Positions 1 through 11,883 of a DNA stretch of 64,000 nt are shown here, in pieces; position 1 is the first letter of the stretch, and each line of letters starts with the position of its first letter. A model generated the notes under the pieces. That model saw only the letters and a program-made list of their open reading frames with translations. It did not search any database and was not told the origin of the DNA. A program made the position numbers and the translations under genes. This DNA is from Rhynchosporium graminicola (Eukaryota > Ascomycota > Leotiomycetes > Helotiales > Ploettnerulaceae), in NCBI GenBank assembly GCA_900074885.1, contig FJUW01000001.1, positions 620,001-684,000 of the forward strand, given 5' to 3'.

Positions 1-704
1 CGTTCTCGCACTGGGACGGAAACAGCTGATAGCGCAAAATCGACAAAACTTGCCGCTGGATGTTTTTACCTTAGTGGCGACATTGAAGCTTCACATGGGA
101 CGAGCAGTGAACTTCTCTTACGACAGATGCTCTGTTTGGCGTTCATGGCTTGCGTGCCTTTCCACGGCTTTGGCATAGGTTCTTTCCCGTTTCTGCTATT
201 GGTTTGTTCTTCAGCAGTTTCGGTCGGTTGGCTTATTGGTTCTTCCGCTGGATATTACTACGGTAATTGAAGCAGACCAACAGAATGATCGAATAATGAT
301 AACAGTCTTTATTTCTGCGGATGAGGTACGAATGGGGTGGCCTTCTGAATCGAATGCAGAATTAATATGTCGACTGAATGCGTTGGTATGTTTCATCTTG
401 ACCATGTTGTATGTGACTTTTCCCCGAAGCTTGTTTGCAGAACCATGAGATCGATCTGCAAGAACCACCAGGCGACTGAAAGGAAGCTTTTGTCTAGATT
501 TCCAGATTTGGTACAGAGGCTGCCTATTAAACCTTATATATGCCCCACTCATTCTCCCCAGGGGGTCATAAATGATTAGTAACAGCTATCTTTGCGAATT
601 TCATGTTGGCCTCATGGAAACTCATGGTTGCACCAGTCCGTGTTTGCACCTACCACATGATACCTTTCTTTCTAGCTTCAAAGGCCTAAAATCCTATTAG
701 GACC
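1..704. other. Left-edge intergenic stretch, no supported gene
   Basis: Short overlapping frames occur on both strands (the longest about 113 codons, minus strand), but none shows a recognisable domain, splice pattern or membrane segment. Nothing functional can be supported here. It is presumably the 3' flank of the minus-strand gene that ends at 705. Confidence 0.6.
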
Positions 705-1523
705 TTATGACTCTGGCATGTCCACATCCCCTTCCACCTCATATTTCTCCTCACTTCCCTCTCCAACCTTAGCACCCATTTTCAAAAGCGCCACTTTCTC
801 AACCCTAACACTCTCCATCCAAGTGAAATTTTCCCATTCCCTAACCACCTCTCTCGCATCCAATTCCAATCGCTCCTTTTTCATCCCTCCTCTCCCACCT
901 CTTCCGCCTCTACTACCCCCTTCCTTCCTGAGGCCTTTGGCATAAATCGTATTCACAATCGTAGCATGTAATAACAATGGCCTCGACTCACTCACCAGAA
1001 ACTCCTTGAACACCTCTCTCAACTCGGTACAAAATCTGTACAGTCTCAAATCGGGATCAAGAGGAGAAGCGTATAAGACGGAAGTTTTGACTGGGCTGTG
1101 CATACTGTGTAAACCTTGAAGCGTGATGAATATCGGCCGTTGTTCAGTCTTCTCTCTTGAAACTTGGCCTCCGCCCCCAGTCTTAGTTTCCGAAGTTCGA
1201 GAGTCTTTCGCCCTATTGACCTCACCCGCTGGCTTTACGCCAGCCAATACGTCTTCGAGATCCAAGGATTGCAAAAGATCCAATACACCTGCTACCCTTT
1301 CTAACGTAAGCAAACTCATCACGCCAAGAGTTAAATGAAGCGTCTCTAGTGGCCTGATAGCTTGATCCGGGATTCCTTCCGGTAATGAAGAGGTGAAGTT
1401 TGGCTGCGTGGCCGCGTCTTTGAATTTCCGGAGAGAGTGCTGGAGTTGTGGACGTGATATTGCGGTGACGAGGGGAATTGCGAGGAAATGCGTCAAACGG
1501 GGAGGAGAAGGACGCGCTGGCAT
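705..1523 (-). CDS. AKAP7/ASCC1-like 2H phosphoesterase (LigT-like fold)
   Basis: Single-exon gene of 272 aa. Two H-x-[ST]-x motifs of the 2H phosphoesterase superfamily are visible: HLTLG at residues 63-67 and HATIV at 186-190. The spacing and the C-terminal strand block (WMESVRVEKVALLKMG) match the AKAP7 nuclear-localisation/2'-5' RNA ligase-like domain. Proteins of this fold hydrolyse or ligate 2',5' or cyclic phosphate bonds in RNA or nucleotides; mammalian AKAP7 cleaves 2-5A. A low-complexity insert (about residues 98-130) and a Gly/Arg-rich loop (about 203-213) interrupt the fold. No signal peptide is seen, so a cytosolic or nuclear location is inferred. The gene is divergent from the Dicer-like gene at 2101, with 577 bp between start codons, which suggests a shared promoter. 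The substrate in fungi is unknown. The family call is firm; the exact activity is inferred. Confidence 0.85.
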   Translation of the reverse strand: MPARPSPPRLTHFLAIPLVTAISRPQLQHSLRKFKDAATQPNFTSSLPEGIPDQAIRPLETLHLTLGVMSLLTLERVAGVLDLLQSLDLEDVLAGVKPAGEVNRAKDSRTSETKTGGGGQVSREKTEQRPIFITLQGLHSMHSPVKTSVLYASPLDPDLRLYRFCTELREVFKEFLVSESRPLLLHATIVNTIYAKGLRKEGGSRGGRGGRGGMKKERLELDAREVVREWENFTWMESVRVEKVALLKMGAKVGEGSEEKYEVEGDVDMPES

Positions 1524-2100
1524 ACTTGTGGTTTATTTGAGAATTTGAGCGAATGATAGAATGGACTTATAGGAGTCATGAGTTCTGAAGTTTTGTTGTT
1601 TTTTCGAGTACTATATTGACGTATGATAGCGGTCCGTTGAATTTCCCGAATCGGAATCCCGCCCTAGACTCGGGCCGGCCCGATGAAGGGTGGTCAAGGC
1701 AAATCCTCCATCGATTCGAAACTTGATCTATCTTCACATACAGTATCATTTTGCAGTTGCATGAGCTCTGACTTACTCGCTCATTTGCATTGTTTGAGTG
1801 CGGGAGCATACAGTCTTTCGAATTGTAAGAGTAATCTATTTTCCTTGCGGGTAGTTGCATGGTTCAGAAGCCGTTCACCAAGGGCACGCTCTTTCCTTGA
1901 GATGAACCTCAACCCTAATCTGAGTTGCCCTGCGTAATCTGCTGGGAGATATGAATTCCTCGCAGTGAACAAGCCACACAATTTGAAGACGACTGTTTGG
2001 CTTCTTGCTTCTTGCTTCTTGCTTCTCATTCCCCGCCTTGGTTGCTGCTCTTGCTCCTCAATTTGATCTTGCAGGTTAAACTCCCCTTCTCAGCATCATC
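1524..2100. promoter_or_regulatory. Divergent upstream region shared by 2H phosphoesterase and DCL2 genes
   Basis: This 577-bp stretch lies between two divergent start codons and contains no supported gene. Near the DCL2 side it has a pyrimidine-rich run with tandem CTTCTTG units (about 1999-2030), typical of fungal promoters or leaders. A GATCTTGCAG sequence at about 2065-2075 could be a leader-intron acceptor. Bidirectional control is inferred from geometry only; no specific factor site was recognised. Confidence 0.5.
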
Positions 2101-5100
2101 ATGGAGGATCTCAGAGCGGCTTTCCTCTCCAGTCCATTGCCGACGCCCCAAAAAGCCGGCACAGGTACATCAACCGTCAAAGATACCATCTTCACCACCA
2201 CAGAAGTCCCCGAAGCAGAAGAGGACCTGGCCAATATTGATGCATCCCTAAGTGATAGCGACAACTTGAAGGGTTTGAACATCCAAGATGGACCTCCGGT
2301 CATTAAGCCGAGGCCATATCAAAAGGAGATGTTGCAAGAGAGCTTGAAGAGAAACATTATTGTCGCTGTAAGTTTCCCTCGGAGGAGAGGAAGAGGGTGT
2401 TGCGTTTGAGCTGATTATAAGTAGATGGACACAGGGAGTGGGAAGACGCATATGTGAGCTGCAAGATTTTGATTCTTATGCTGTAGACTTCCATAAATCG
2501 CCTTAGGATCTTTTACACAGCACTACAGGAGTACGCATGAGCGTTCGGCCTTAACCGAAAATTCCAGACAATCCGGAAACCGACGCTTCTCATTACTAGA
2601 TGTCAAGAAATTTTGAAACTTGAAGCTGATATGATATTCAAAGTGCTGTCATGCGAATCCAGTATGAAATTGAGCGTATTCCTTCGCATCAAGTCAGTAG
2701 TGCCTGCCTGGTTGTCTCTAATCTGCTTCGTACTGACTAGCACTTTAGATCATATGGTTTCTGGCTCCCACCGTTGCACTGTGCGAGCAGCAAAACAGCT
2801 ACATTACAGCTCAAGTTTCTCAAGTCCAGTCCAAATTCCTCTCCGGCGCGGACAATGTCGATCGATGGACAAAACAGGAGCACTGGGACGCAGTTTTGAA
2901 GAACGTAAGGATAGTTGTGTCGACTTATCAGATCTTGCTGGATGCTTTGAGTAATGGATTTATTCCGATGGAGTCGTTGGCCTTGATTGTTTTCGACGAG
3001 GGTATGACTTCTACTGACTTGAAGAAATTACAGCGCTGACTTTGCAAGCCCATAACTGTATTAATAAGCACCCCGGAGCTAAGATTATGAAGAGTCACTA
3101 CCATCCACGCAAAGAGTCTGGTCAAGCCATTCCACATATCTTGGGTCTCACGGCTTCTCCAGTCATGCGATCTAATCCTCGTTCTGTAGTCGAGATTGAG
3201 ACTACGATGGATGCTATATGTCGAACTCCCACAAAACATCGTGCTGACTTACGGCTAGAGGTCAAACTACCAGTTCTGCTAGAGGTGATTTACGATGAAG
3301 CAATGGGCGTCGTGAAGTCCAACTCGATAGCAAGCCTTCGAAAAGCATTATCCAGCTTGAATATACTGGAAGATCCTTGTTACCTGATGTTACTTAAGGA
3401 CAACACGGAAAAAGGTCGCGCTAAAGTAGATAAATTAAGGCTGAACGGGAAAACCTGGTGTTCAAGCCAGATGAAATCCTTTTACAGTATTGCTGTCAAG
3501 ATCGATCAAGAGTTAGGAGCCTGGGCTGCAGACTACTATATTGCACAGGTTGTTGAGAAAATGAGAAAGGTGGCCATGGGGGTTATCAAGTACGGCAATC
3601 TATGGGACGCGACGAGTGCTGAGAAGCAGTATCTGGCCAAAGTATTGCGAGATGTCAAAATCTCTCGGCACTCCTGTCTTGGTTGTGAAGATTTGCATTT
3701 AGTGAGCGACAAAGTTACCAAGTTGGTTGAGGTGCTTTTGCAAGAAACAATTGGCTTTCAGGGTATCGTGTTCGTACAGGTATGTATACGCGGCGATGTT
3801 TCGTTAGGAAACTTCTTGAGTTGATCACGAAAGAGATGTTGGGATTGACTCTTCTTTAGGAACGAGCGACTGCCTCCGTGCTAGCACACCTGCTTTCGGT
3901 ACACCCTTCCACTAGCGAGGTATTCAGGATCGGAGTTATCGTGGGTAGTTCGGGACATGCTCAGCATTCTCGCAACATATCTGAACTGATCGACCTTGGG
4001 GAACAAAAGCATAATATATCAAAGTTCAAGTCCGGCAAGATCAATCTAGCCATTGCTACCAGCATTCTTGAGGAAGGTATTGATGTTCCTGCCTGTAATG
4101 CCGTCATTTCCTTCCAGTTACCAGCGAACCTCAAGTCATTCGTACAAAGAAGAGGGCGTGCGAGGCACAGAGATTCAAAGCTCGTCTTGATGCACTCGGA
4201 CTGCGACAAGGCTGTCAACTGGCAACAGCTTGAGGCAGATATGAGGGCAATGTACGAAGATGAGATGCGGACTTTGCAGGAATATCTAATACTGGAAGAC
4301 GGCGAAGAACCTGGTCACGAGACCATGATCTTTCAGGTCCCAAGCACCCAAGCTTTACTCGATTTGGACAACGCTATTCCACATCTATACCACTTCTGTG
4401 CCAAACTTCCGAGGAGCGCCTACGTCGATGCTAGACCAGAATTCATCTGCTCCGCTGAATTCGGTGGTCATATTCGAGCCAAGGTTACTCTGCCCCTGTG
4501 CGTAGATCAGAGTGTCCGAGAAGCAGAAGGCAAGTTATCGTGGAAAAGCGAGAAGAACGCTATCAAGGATGCCGCCTTTCAGGCTTATCTTGCGCTCTAT
4601 AAGGCTAAACTTGTCAATGATAACCTCCTTCCGAGTCTTGTACATGACGATCTCCTCCTAGAGTTGAGAACTTTTATAACTGATACTCGAGCTTCTCTTG
4701 TACAGGTGAAGGAGCAGCTGAATCCATGGGGGGAGGTTGCGAAGGAGTGGAACAATACTTCTGTAGAGCTTCATCGAGCTACGATCGAGCTCGCCGGCCT
4801 CGAAATGACGATTATTCTTCCGGTTCCAATTCCAAAAATACCAACGATTGAAGTACAGTGGGACTCCACAACGAAATTTCCAATTCATATCACAGTGGAA
4901 TCTGGCGAGATACGATCACAATCAGACACGTGGGCATTACTAAAATCTGCCTTCGGAGCGCGATTTTCCATCGAGCAGAAACCACATGTTGTCGAGTTCT
5001 CGGCGGCGAAAGAATTAGAATTAGAAGGTCTCATGGGAAAGCGGGATGTGCAGGCCTCAGATCTTGCTCTCTCGGATGCTGGTCTGATAAGGGACAAATT

Positions 5101-7115
5101 CAACCCCTGTGCAGCGTATATGCTGAAGGATGTACTTGCCTTCAAACCAAATATCAAGCTTGTACAAGATCCCTACCATGGCTACGAAACCGCGCCAGAC
5201 GTGCCTCACATATCGCTTATCAAAGTCCCCAAACGCACAAACTTCGTGCAGAAGTTATCTGCACCAAGCAATTTACGGACGACGAAGCCGTATTCGACTG
5301 TTCTACCGACTGAAAGATGCACGATGGATGACCTACCTTTCAAGTACTATCAGTTTGGCCGGCTAATTCCAGTCATCATGAATCGATGTGAAAAGTACCT
5401 TCTCGCTTCCATGCTTTCAACCACCGCCCTCAAGAACATTCAAATCTCGGAGCTCGCTCTCATTGCTACTGCTATCAGTGCATCTAGCTCCGGATCTGAG
5501 ACCAATTACCAACGATTGGAATTCCTAGGTGATACCGTTTTGAAGATGTGTACCTCTATGCAACTTATGGGAGAATATCCCCTGTGGCATGAAGGATACC
5601 TCTCAGAAATGAAAGGCCGTATAGTCAGTAATTCGAATTTGTACACAGCGGCGATCAAACTCGGCCTGGATAGATTCATAATCACGAAGCAGTTCAATGG
5701 CCATAGTTGGCGGCCGCTTTACGTTGACGAGCTCTTGCAACAGTCCTCTGACGACGAGAAGAAGAGAGAGATGTCTTCAAAGATTCCGGCTGATGTTGTT
5801 GAATCTCTTATTGGTGCATCCGTGCTGGATGGTGGGATTCCCAAGGCATTGACGTGCCTTCAAACATTCCTTCCACGCTCGGATTGGACGTGGCAATCAC
5901 TTGAGGTCCGCAGGATTACTTTGCTCGAGCGAACTCCAGGTTAGTACAAACTTTTTTTGATAGCAACGTCGCAACAGAAAAAGCGCACATTGCTAGGGTG
6001 TATCATACCTTAAAGGCTACAATTCTCCTCCCGCTCCCAACGATTTGCAAAGCTGACCCAATATAGCTGTCGAATTACCCGCCACTCTTCAACCCCTAGA
6101 AACTCTTATAGGACACACATTCCGCAACAAAGGCCTTCTGATCGAAGCCATGACACATGCGTGCTGTAATTCCGGCTCTGCTTCATACGAGCGCTTCGAA
6201 TTTCTGGGCGACGCCATACTAGATCATTTAGTCGTCGCCGCACTATGGACTTACGAGCTCTCGCACGTCAGGATGCATCTTATGCGCACCGCTCTCGTCA
6301 ACGCCGACTTTCTGGCTTTCTTAGGCATGGAATTTTCTATCGAGCAAGAAATCACCGATCTAGTCACTGATCCTGAAGGAGGCTGGGATGCTCCTATCTC
6401 GGCAATTCATAGAAGCAGGAGATTGGCTCTGTGGCAGTTCATGCGCCATACAAGTCCTCACATCGGCACCGTACAACACGCCACCTCTCTCCGACACGCA
6501 ACGCTCAGTCCTCATCTCCGCAATTCTGTAGAAAGAGGAACACACTATCCTTGGGCTCTCTTCGCTAGATTACAAGCGCAGAAGTTCTATTCCGATATCG
6601 TGGAGAGTCTTGTTGCAGCTGTATGGATCGATTCCGGGTCTTTTGACAAATGTAATGAAATTTTGGAAAGACTTGGTGTTTTTAAGATCATGCGGCGGAT
6701 GTTAGATGAGGGCGTGCAGGTTTTGAATCCGAAAGAGGAGTTAGGTATGTTGGCGGGGACAGAGAAGGTTAAATATGTGGTCAAGCGAGCTGAGGCCTCT
6801 GCTGTCGATACAGAGGTAGATGGAGAGGAGAATGAAGATGAGAGTGGAAGTGAGGGAGAATTGAGATTGCTGTGTAGAGTTTTTGTGGGTGAGCGGGAGG
6901 TTGTAAGTATTGGTGATGGGGTGAGTGTGGTGGAGGTCGAGACGAGAGCTGCTGAGGAAGCTGTGAGGGTGCTGAAGGCTGAGAAGATGGATGGTGTTGA
7001 TGGAGATGGAGATGGATATAGAGATGGGGATGTGAGCGAGGATGATGGACATGAGACTACGCGTGATGGTATCGAAGATGAAGAGGGAGGTGATGTCGAG
7101 ATGGGCGAAGCATGA
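2101..7115 (+). CDS. dcl2: Dicer-like protein 2 (DCL2), seven exons, 1,485 aa
   Basis: Proposed exons: 2101-2367, 2425-2453, 2644-2692, 2749-3001, 3049-3779, 3860-5939, 6067-7115. Domains in order: DExD/H helicase with P-loop MDTGSGKT (residues 90-97) and DEAH at 198-201 (the codon for A spans an intron); helicase C with the QRRGRARH motif; the Dicer dimerisation fold (about 630-700); RNase IIIa with EFLGD near 997 and [10 protein letters not shown]; RNase IIIb with FEFLGD near 1181 and [11 protein letters not shown]; a degenerate dsRNA-binding region; and an acidic Asp/Gly/Glu tail. No clear PAZ domain is seen, as is usual for fungal DCL2. The MDTGSGKT P-loop and the NIIVA context favour DCL2 over DCL1, which usually reads LDTGSGKT. 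DCL2 cuts dsRNA into siRNA and is the antiviral Dicer in Cryphonectria. All catalytic signatures look intact. The first four exons are short, and the P-loop sits on a 29-nt exon. Confidence 0.93.
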
Positions 7116-7920
7116 CCTTGCTCGAGAGAATTAGTGATCAAGCGAGCGGGTGATGAGAGGCAAAGGCGTTCTTCGGTATCATGGGCAGTCTGCGTTATCA
7201 TTGTTAGTTTCAGGAGCCTTTTTTGGGATATAATGGCAGGCAGCACACTTAGTTTCAGGATACTGCAAGCAACAAGACCAAATCTTTCTTGATCTTTGAT
7301 CTCATTTCTTTAACCTAGTACAAGTGAAATACAAAGATCTTCCACCCTCAATGTTCCTGCCCGAGTCCAAATGTACGCTATATAGTGACTGAAGTGCCAT
7401 AGGCCGTCCGCAGGAAGATATCACAAATCTAGGGTGGGTAAGGTAATTATCTCTTCATGGGCTGGTGGAACGTAAACCCCAAAAGTCAAACCAAGTGAGA
7501 AGGAGAGGCAGCTTCCTTCTGGTAACCTCCAACCCCGTCTCTCCTTCCACCTGTGTCTGCTCCGAGGTCCGTCCATCCCGATACTCCGTGCAAAACGTTC
7601 TTTCCCATTTCACCCTGTCCCGCCGGCCCGATCCGTCTGGTAATGAAGGAAGTAAAACGAGGTGTCCAGATATCAAGAATTGCACAAGAGGCAAAGAGAA
7701 AAGTATGGTCTCTGATCCTAACACAAGTAACAAAGTTGGTATCGTATTGCATCTTATTAGTTGAAAAGGTGGTCACCCGCTCGCTTAGGTATCTAACATA
7801 ATCACAAAATCAAACATTCCATCGTCTTCTCATTTCAAACTCTTCTGTTTCTCCCGTTATGGCCTGATTCAACATCCCATAATTGTTCGTTCGGTACTCG
7901 CTTCATGGTACTCGGCCATA
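7116..7920. other. Intergenic region between convergent genes
   Basis: This 805-bp space separates the DCL2 stop from the stop of the minus-strand DUF7514 gene, so it should hold two facing 3' UTRs. Overlapping frames of 80-100 codons at 7455-7801 occur on both strands, have no recognisable domain and look like chance frames. Confidence 0.6.
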
Positions 7921-10241
7921 TTAGTAACGTCTGGTGGCCCCATCATACTCAGATCCTCGCCCCTTGTCTCTATACCACTCTTCAACTGGCGCGCCTCTGT
8001 CCCTCGGATCGACTGACACAGATCCGCGCTCATAGGCCGGGAATCTGTCTTCTCCCTTCGCAGCATCTTGATATCGATCCCACTTCTCTGCGTCGCGAGG
8101 ACTGTTGAACTCACCCGCGAAGCGAGCTTCGTCTTCTGCGCCACTTCGGCGATATTGGCGTTCATCTCGCTCACGGCGACGGATGTCTATAGGTGGAGCC
8201 CCGGATGGTGGAGGTGGAAATGAAGGATCGGAATCACGATGTGACGTGTTAAAGGTCGAGGGGTTGGTGGCGAAGCTTGATTGAGAGGCAGAGGGGTTAG
8301 GTCCATATTTGGAGGATGCGATATTTACGTCGTCGGGTGTGGACTGGCTGAAGTTCCTGAATGGGGGAGAACTGCTTCTACGTACACCCGCTCGGGGTGG
8401 GTATCTGTTCTGGCTGGCATTACTGTCCATGCGGACGTGACGGAGGTTCTCTTGGTCTGCGCTGGATCGACTGCTGGTGGAATTTGCTCGAGCTGAACGA
8501 GATTGTATTGGATTCAGATTGTCGATATGGTTCTTGCTGTTACCTGGTTGTGCTGAGTAGGGTTGACGTTCTCGCTCAATTTTGACGCCTTCTTCGGACG
8601 TCTCAGAGGTGTTAGAAGGAGCACCGCTATAAGGTTTTCGCTCACGTTCGATGGGTTGTGCTTTGGCTGTGGTAGGAGAGGTGCGGGTTTGATGTATTTC
8701 GACTGGAGTGGCGCCATATGAATGTTGCGAAGAGGTTGATACACCTCTAGTAGCGGAACTCCCGGAGCGTGGTCGGGCTGTTGATGAGGAGTGTCGACTC
8801 AGGCTTGGACTTGTGATTGAGGCCTTGCGTCGGCTAGTTGATCCTAGATCATCAAGGAAGTTCTCGATAGCCGAATCTAAAAGCTTTCTTGAAGAGCGAT
8901 CTTCTTTGTTTGGTAGAAGATGTCTTGATATCTGTTTTGGAAGTCTTTCCGGCTTGCCATCTACAAGATCTCCGTCTGCATCGATAGGCATGGAAACAAC
9001 CACTTTTGCAAGTCTCTTGGATTCCTCTTCCGGATAGGCAAGGATGTTGATGGTCATCCAATGAGCAAATCCCACAGGCGTCAGAGCAGGAATCGTTGGC
9101 GAAGAATGTGAGTCTTCCTGGACTAAGTGGTGCTCACAGCCAATATCTTGATATAGCCGAGAAATGTGCTCGTTTGATTGTGCTCGGAAAATTGCTGGAA
9201 ACAGGTTAGCATGGATTGGGGAAGGCTTCCTAGCTGAAGCTTACTCAGGAGAGGATGAGGCTCCTTCTCCAAAGTATGGGCAGCATAATAGGCCGCCATC
9301 TTGGAAGGAGTAACAACAATCGAATTCTTGACAGGAAAGCACTCAATCTATTCCAAATTAGCTCGTACCTTCGACCATACCATTCATTACCCACGATGTG
9401 ATTTGCTAAGCCCCTCAGGAATTGGCCTAATCGTTGTGTCGGTTTCCCATCACTCTCAAATAACCTTCCCCATTTCTGATCAATAGTCGATAATTCCATC
9501 GTCGAGTATGTTCTATTGCCGGGCGCAGGACGGGAAGCCGCACCTCGATCTGAGAACCTTACTCCAGATGGTTTATCAGGACTACTCGGTTGTAGCGGGC
9601 CACGATCTGCGAAACGATTTCCTCCAAGAGGCTCTTCCAACGGGCTGCCAGGATGCGATCGCATATTTTCCATGGGTGGAGGTACGAAAGTCTGCGCGTA
9701 TGTCTGTCTGGTGGTTTGTGTAGGAGAGGGAGGTGTATAGACTTTTCTAGAAGTTGGTGGAGGGGATGGTGTTGAGTTGGACTTGTTCGATGGTTCTCTT
9801 TGCATGGGTGGCCCTTGAGATGGAATCTCAACGCTGCCACTTTGCTTCAACTGCTCGAAGACTGTTTCCTTGGATTAGCATCGCACGAGACTGGGAGCCG
9901 GACGGACGGCACGGCAGCAGAAGCTTACCTTCTCTCTTGACTTTCTCCGTAATGGCAGCGATGAGCTCTGGAGAAACCCCTTCGGGACCAACTGGAATCT
10001 GCCCTCCGCGATCCGTAGAAGACGTGTTGCCACTTTGAGGTACAGAGGGAGACTCGCGTCTGCGTGGGCTTGTGAATTCTCGTTGAAAGTTTTGGTAGAC
10101 GGTATTGCTTGCGCGAGGCTCGCTGCTCTCGTAATAACTCTGATTTCCGCGATCTGTGTAATCGCCTGCGGAGGAAGACGCATCCTTGGGATCATAATAG
10201 TCAGGCTCTCGCAGCGGACGACCGTAGGCATCGTAAGCCAT
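7921..10241 (-). CDS. DUF7514-domain protein, disordered, four exons, 718 aa
   Basis: Exons on the minus strand: 10241-9929, 9861-9395, 9347-9245, 9194-7921. The conserved core (about residues 226-390) starts at MELSTIDQKWGRLF, passes through KNSIVVTPSKMAAYY and ISRLYQDIGCEHHLVQ, and ends at the ERLPKQISRHLLP block. It matches my memory of the fungal DUF7514 family, which has no assigned function. The flanks are long and disordered, rich in Ser, Pro, Arg and Asp, with four DRG tripeptides in the N-terminal third (YTDRG, STDRG, FADRG, FSDRG) and an Arg/Asp-rich C-terminus. No signal peptide or membrane segment is seen. The second intron is only 47 nt with a GTGGGT donor; it is the only choice I found that keeps the core in frame. 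Gene structure is well supported; the function is unknown. Confidence 0.85.
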
Positions 10242-11883
10242 GGTGGTGGACGAGGCTGAGTTGTTTCCGTCACCTCATTCAATCGAGGGGTTACTTTAAA
10301 TTTATCGCGCAGGACGCAAAGTTGCTTGGGCTGAACAGGGGAGCGGAGCTTTGGTTGTCTGGTAAGCTCTGTGTTTGATTGATGTGTTGTAATTTGCACG
10401 ACACGAGATCTGGGGACAATCAAGGGATTGTGAGCGATATTGTGTGGTGAGCAGTGGGTGAGTGTAGTGTAGTGCGAGGGAAGGTGCTGTTGCTGGTGCT
10501 GAAAGATCGGACATGAATGAGGTAGAAAAGTAAGACCGGGATCCTTCCTGCTCGGCGTGGAGCGACCGTTGGCTGGGTATCGTATTGTATCTCACTCCAC
10601 CAAAGCAGGGCGAGATCTGATACCAAGTGCCTTGTCGTACGCCGCAGCTGCAGCTGCAGCTTCTTGAATTACCCGTCTCCTCTTCTGGTTGTTGGGTTCC
10701 TTCGTAATGTCCGAAATTTGCCTACCTAGCTAGGCAGTGGCAGTATTACATTGTAATAAGAGGGGAGGTTCTTTGATAGATGGTGGGATTGATTGCTCCG
10801 CAGCTGTATTCGGATCAACGGCGAGCTTCATGAGCTCGTGAGCATCTTTGCATCACCTCATTTGTCAATGTCCATGTCCATGTTCATTTCCAGGTACGGT
10901 TATGTTATGTTGTATAATGGCATGGGTATGGGTATGCGTGTGGCTCGTTGATGATGTCGATGATGTAGGTTCTTGGGTATAAGTATCAAATCAAGTTCGC
11001 AGCTGGACTGGATTTTCCTCTAGGGCGGCTCTATCCCAACTTCCAAACAGCCAGCCAGCTGGCACCAATGAAAAGCCTACCTACCCTTAACCACTTACTG
11101 CTGTACTACTAAGTACTAGGTAAGTATTTATTCTTGCCTCACTAGGCTCCTTGTTTCTGTACCTAACTTCGTAAGGTACGCGAGCCCGAGGTAGCAATGC
11201 TATGTATGGGTCGATCCGAGGCAGCTTCTAGCACGAACTGTCTGTCGTCTTCATCCCATTTGCTCGTACGAGCGAGTATTACCGTGGCACTACGACACCA
11301 TACCATCACCAACAAACCGACCACAGCCTCCAGACTTTACCCCAAGATTACCATCCTATGCATCAGGCAGGGCTCTGAGAAAGCTTCAGTACCAGTCAAA
11401 TGCCGTCTGATAGACGGGCCGCCCCCTCCCTTCCTCCGCTAGGACAAGGGAAGGAGGACGCCACCAACCGCAGATCTATTTACTTCTTCCATCCTATCGG
11501 CCACCTTCCACAATCAACTTTCTCCAACCAGGAACAAACGCACCTCGTTTCGAAATCTCAATGTGAGTGGTGCGTAACGATACACTCTGTAAGAATAAAC
11601 GTGGCCGTGCAATACCAGAAACCTGCCCTGTCATGATCCCAACGACTTGAGCATGCAAGGGATGAAAAAGCGAATAAGGGCGACATTACATTAATTCGGC
11701 CACAGGCTAGAGAGCCTTGCTATTCCGAGGTTCCCAGGTTCCACATCCACAACTACCATGTCTATCATGTGTGCATGACGCAGCCTTAGCTTGGTGCTCA
11801 GTTCCAACTACACTGCAGCCGGGCGTTCGCTGTCCACGGGATGAAACTCAATGCAGGCCTAGTTATATGTGCTTATTGTAGTT

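Noticed and set aside
2613..2954. 113-codon plus-strand frame inside the DCL2 region
   Set aside because: It is out of phase with the helicase. The real coding frame is recovered by splicing (ERIPSHQ joined to [15 protein letters not shown]), so this frame is mostly intron plus an alternative phase.
6587..7246. 219-codon minus-strand Ser/Pro-rich frame
   Set aside because: It is antisense to the RNase IIIb end and acidic tail of DCL2; the composition is a mirror of GAT/GAG-rich codons.
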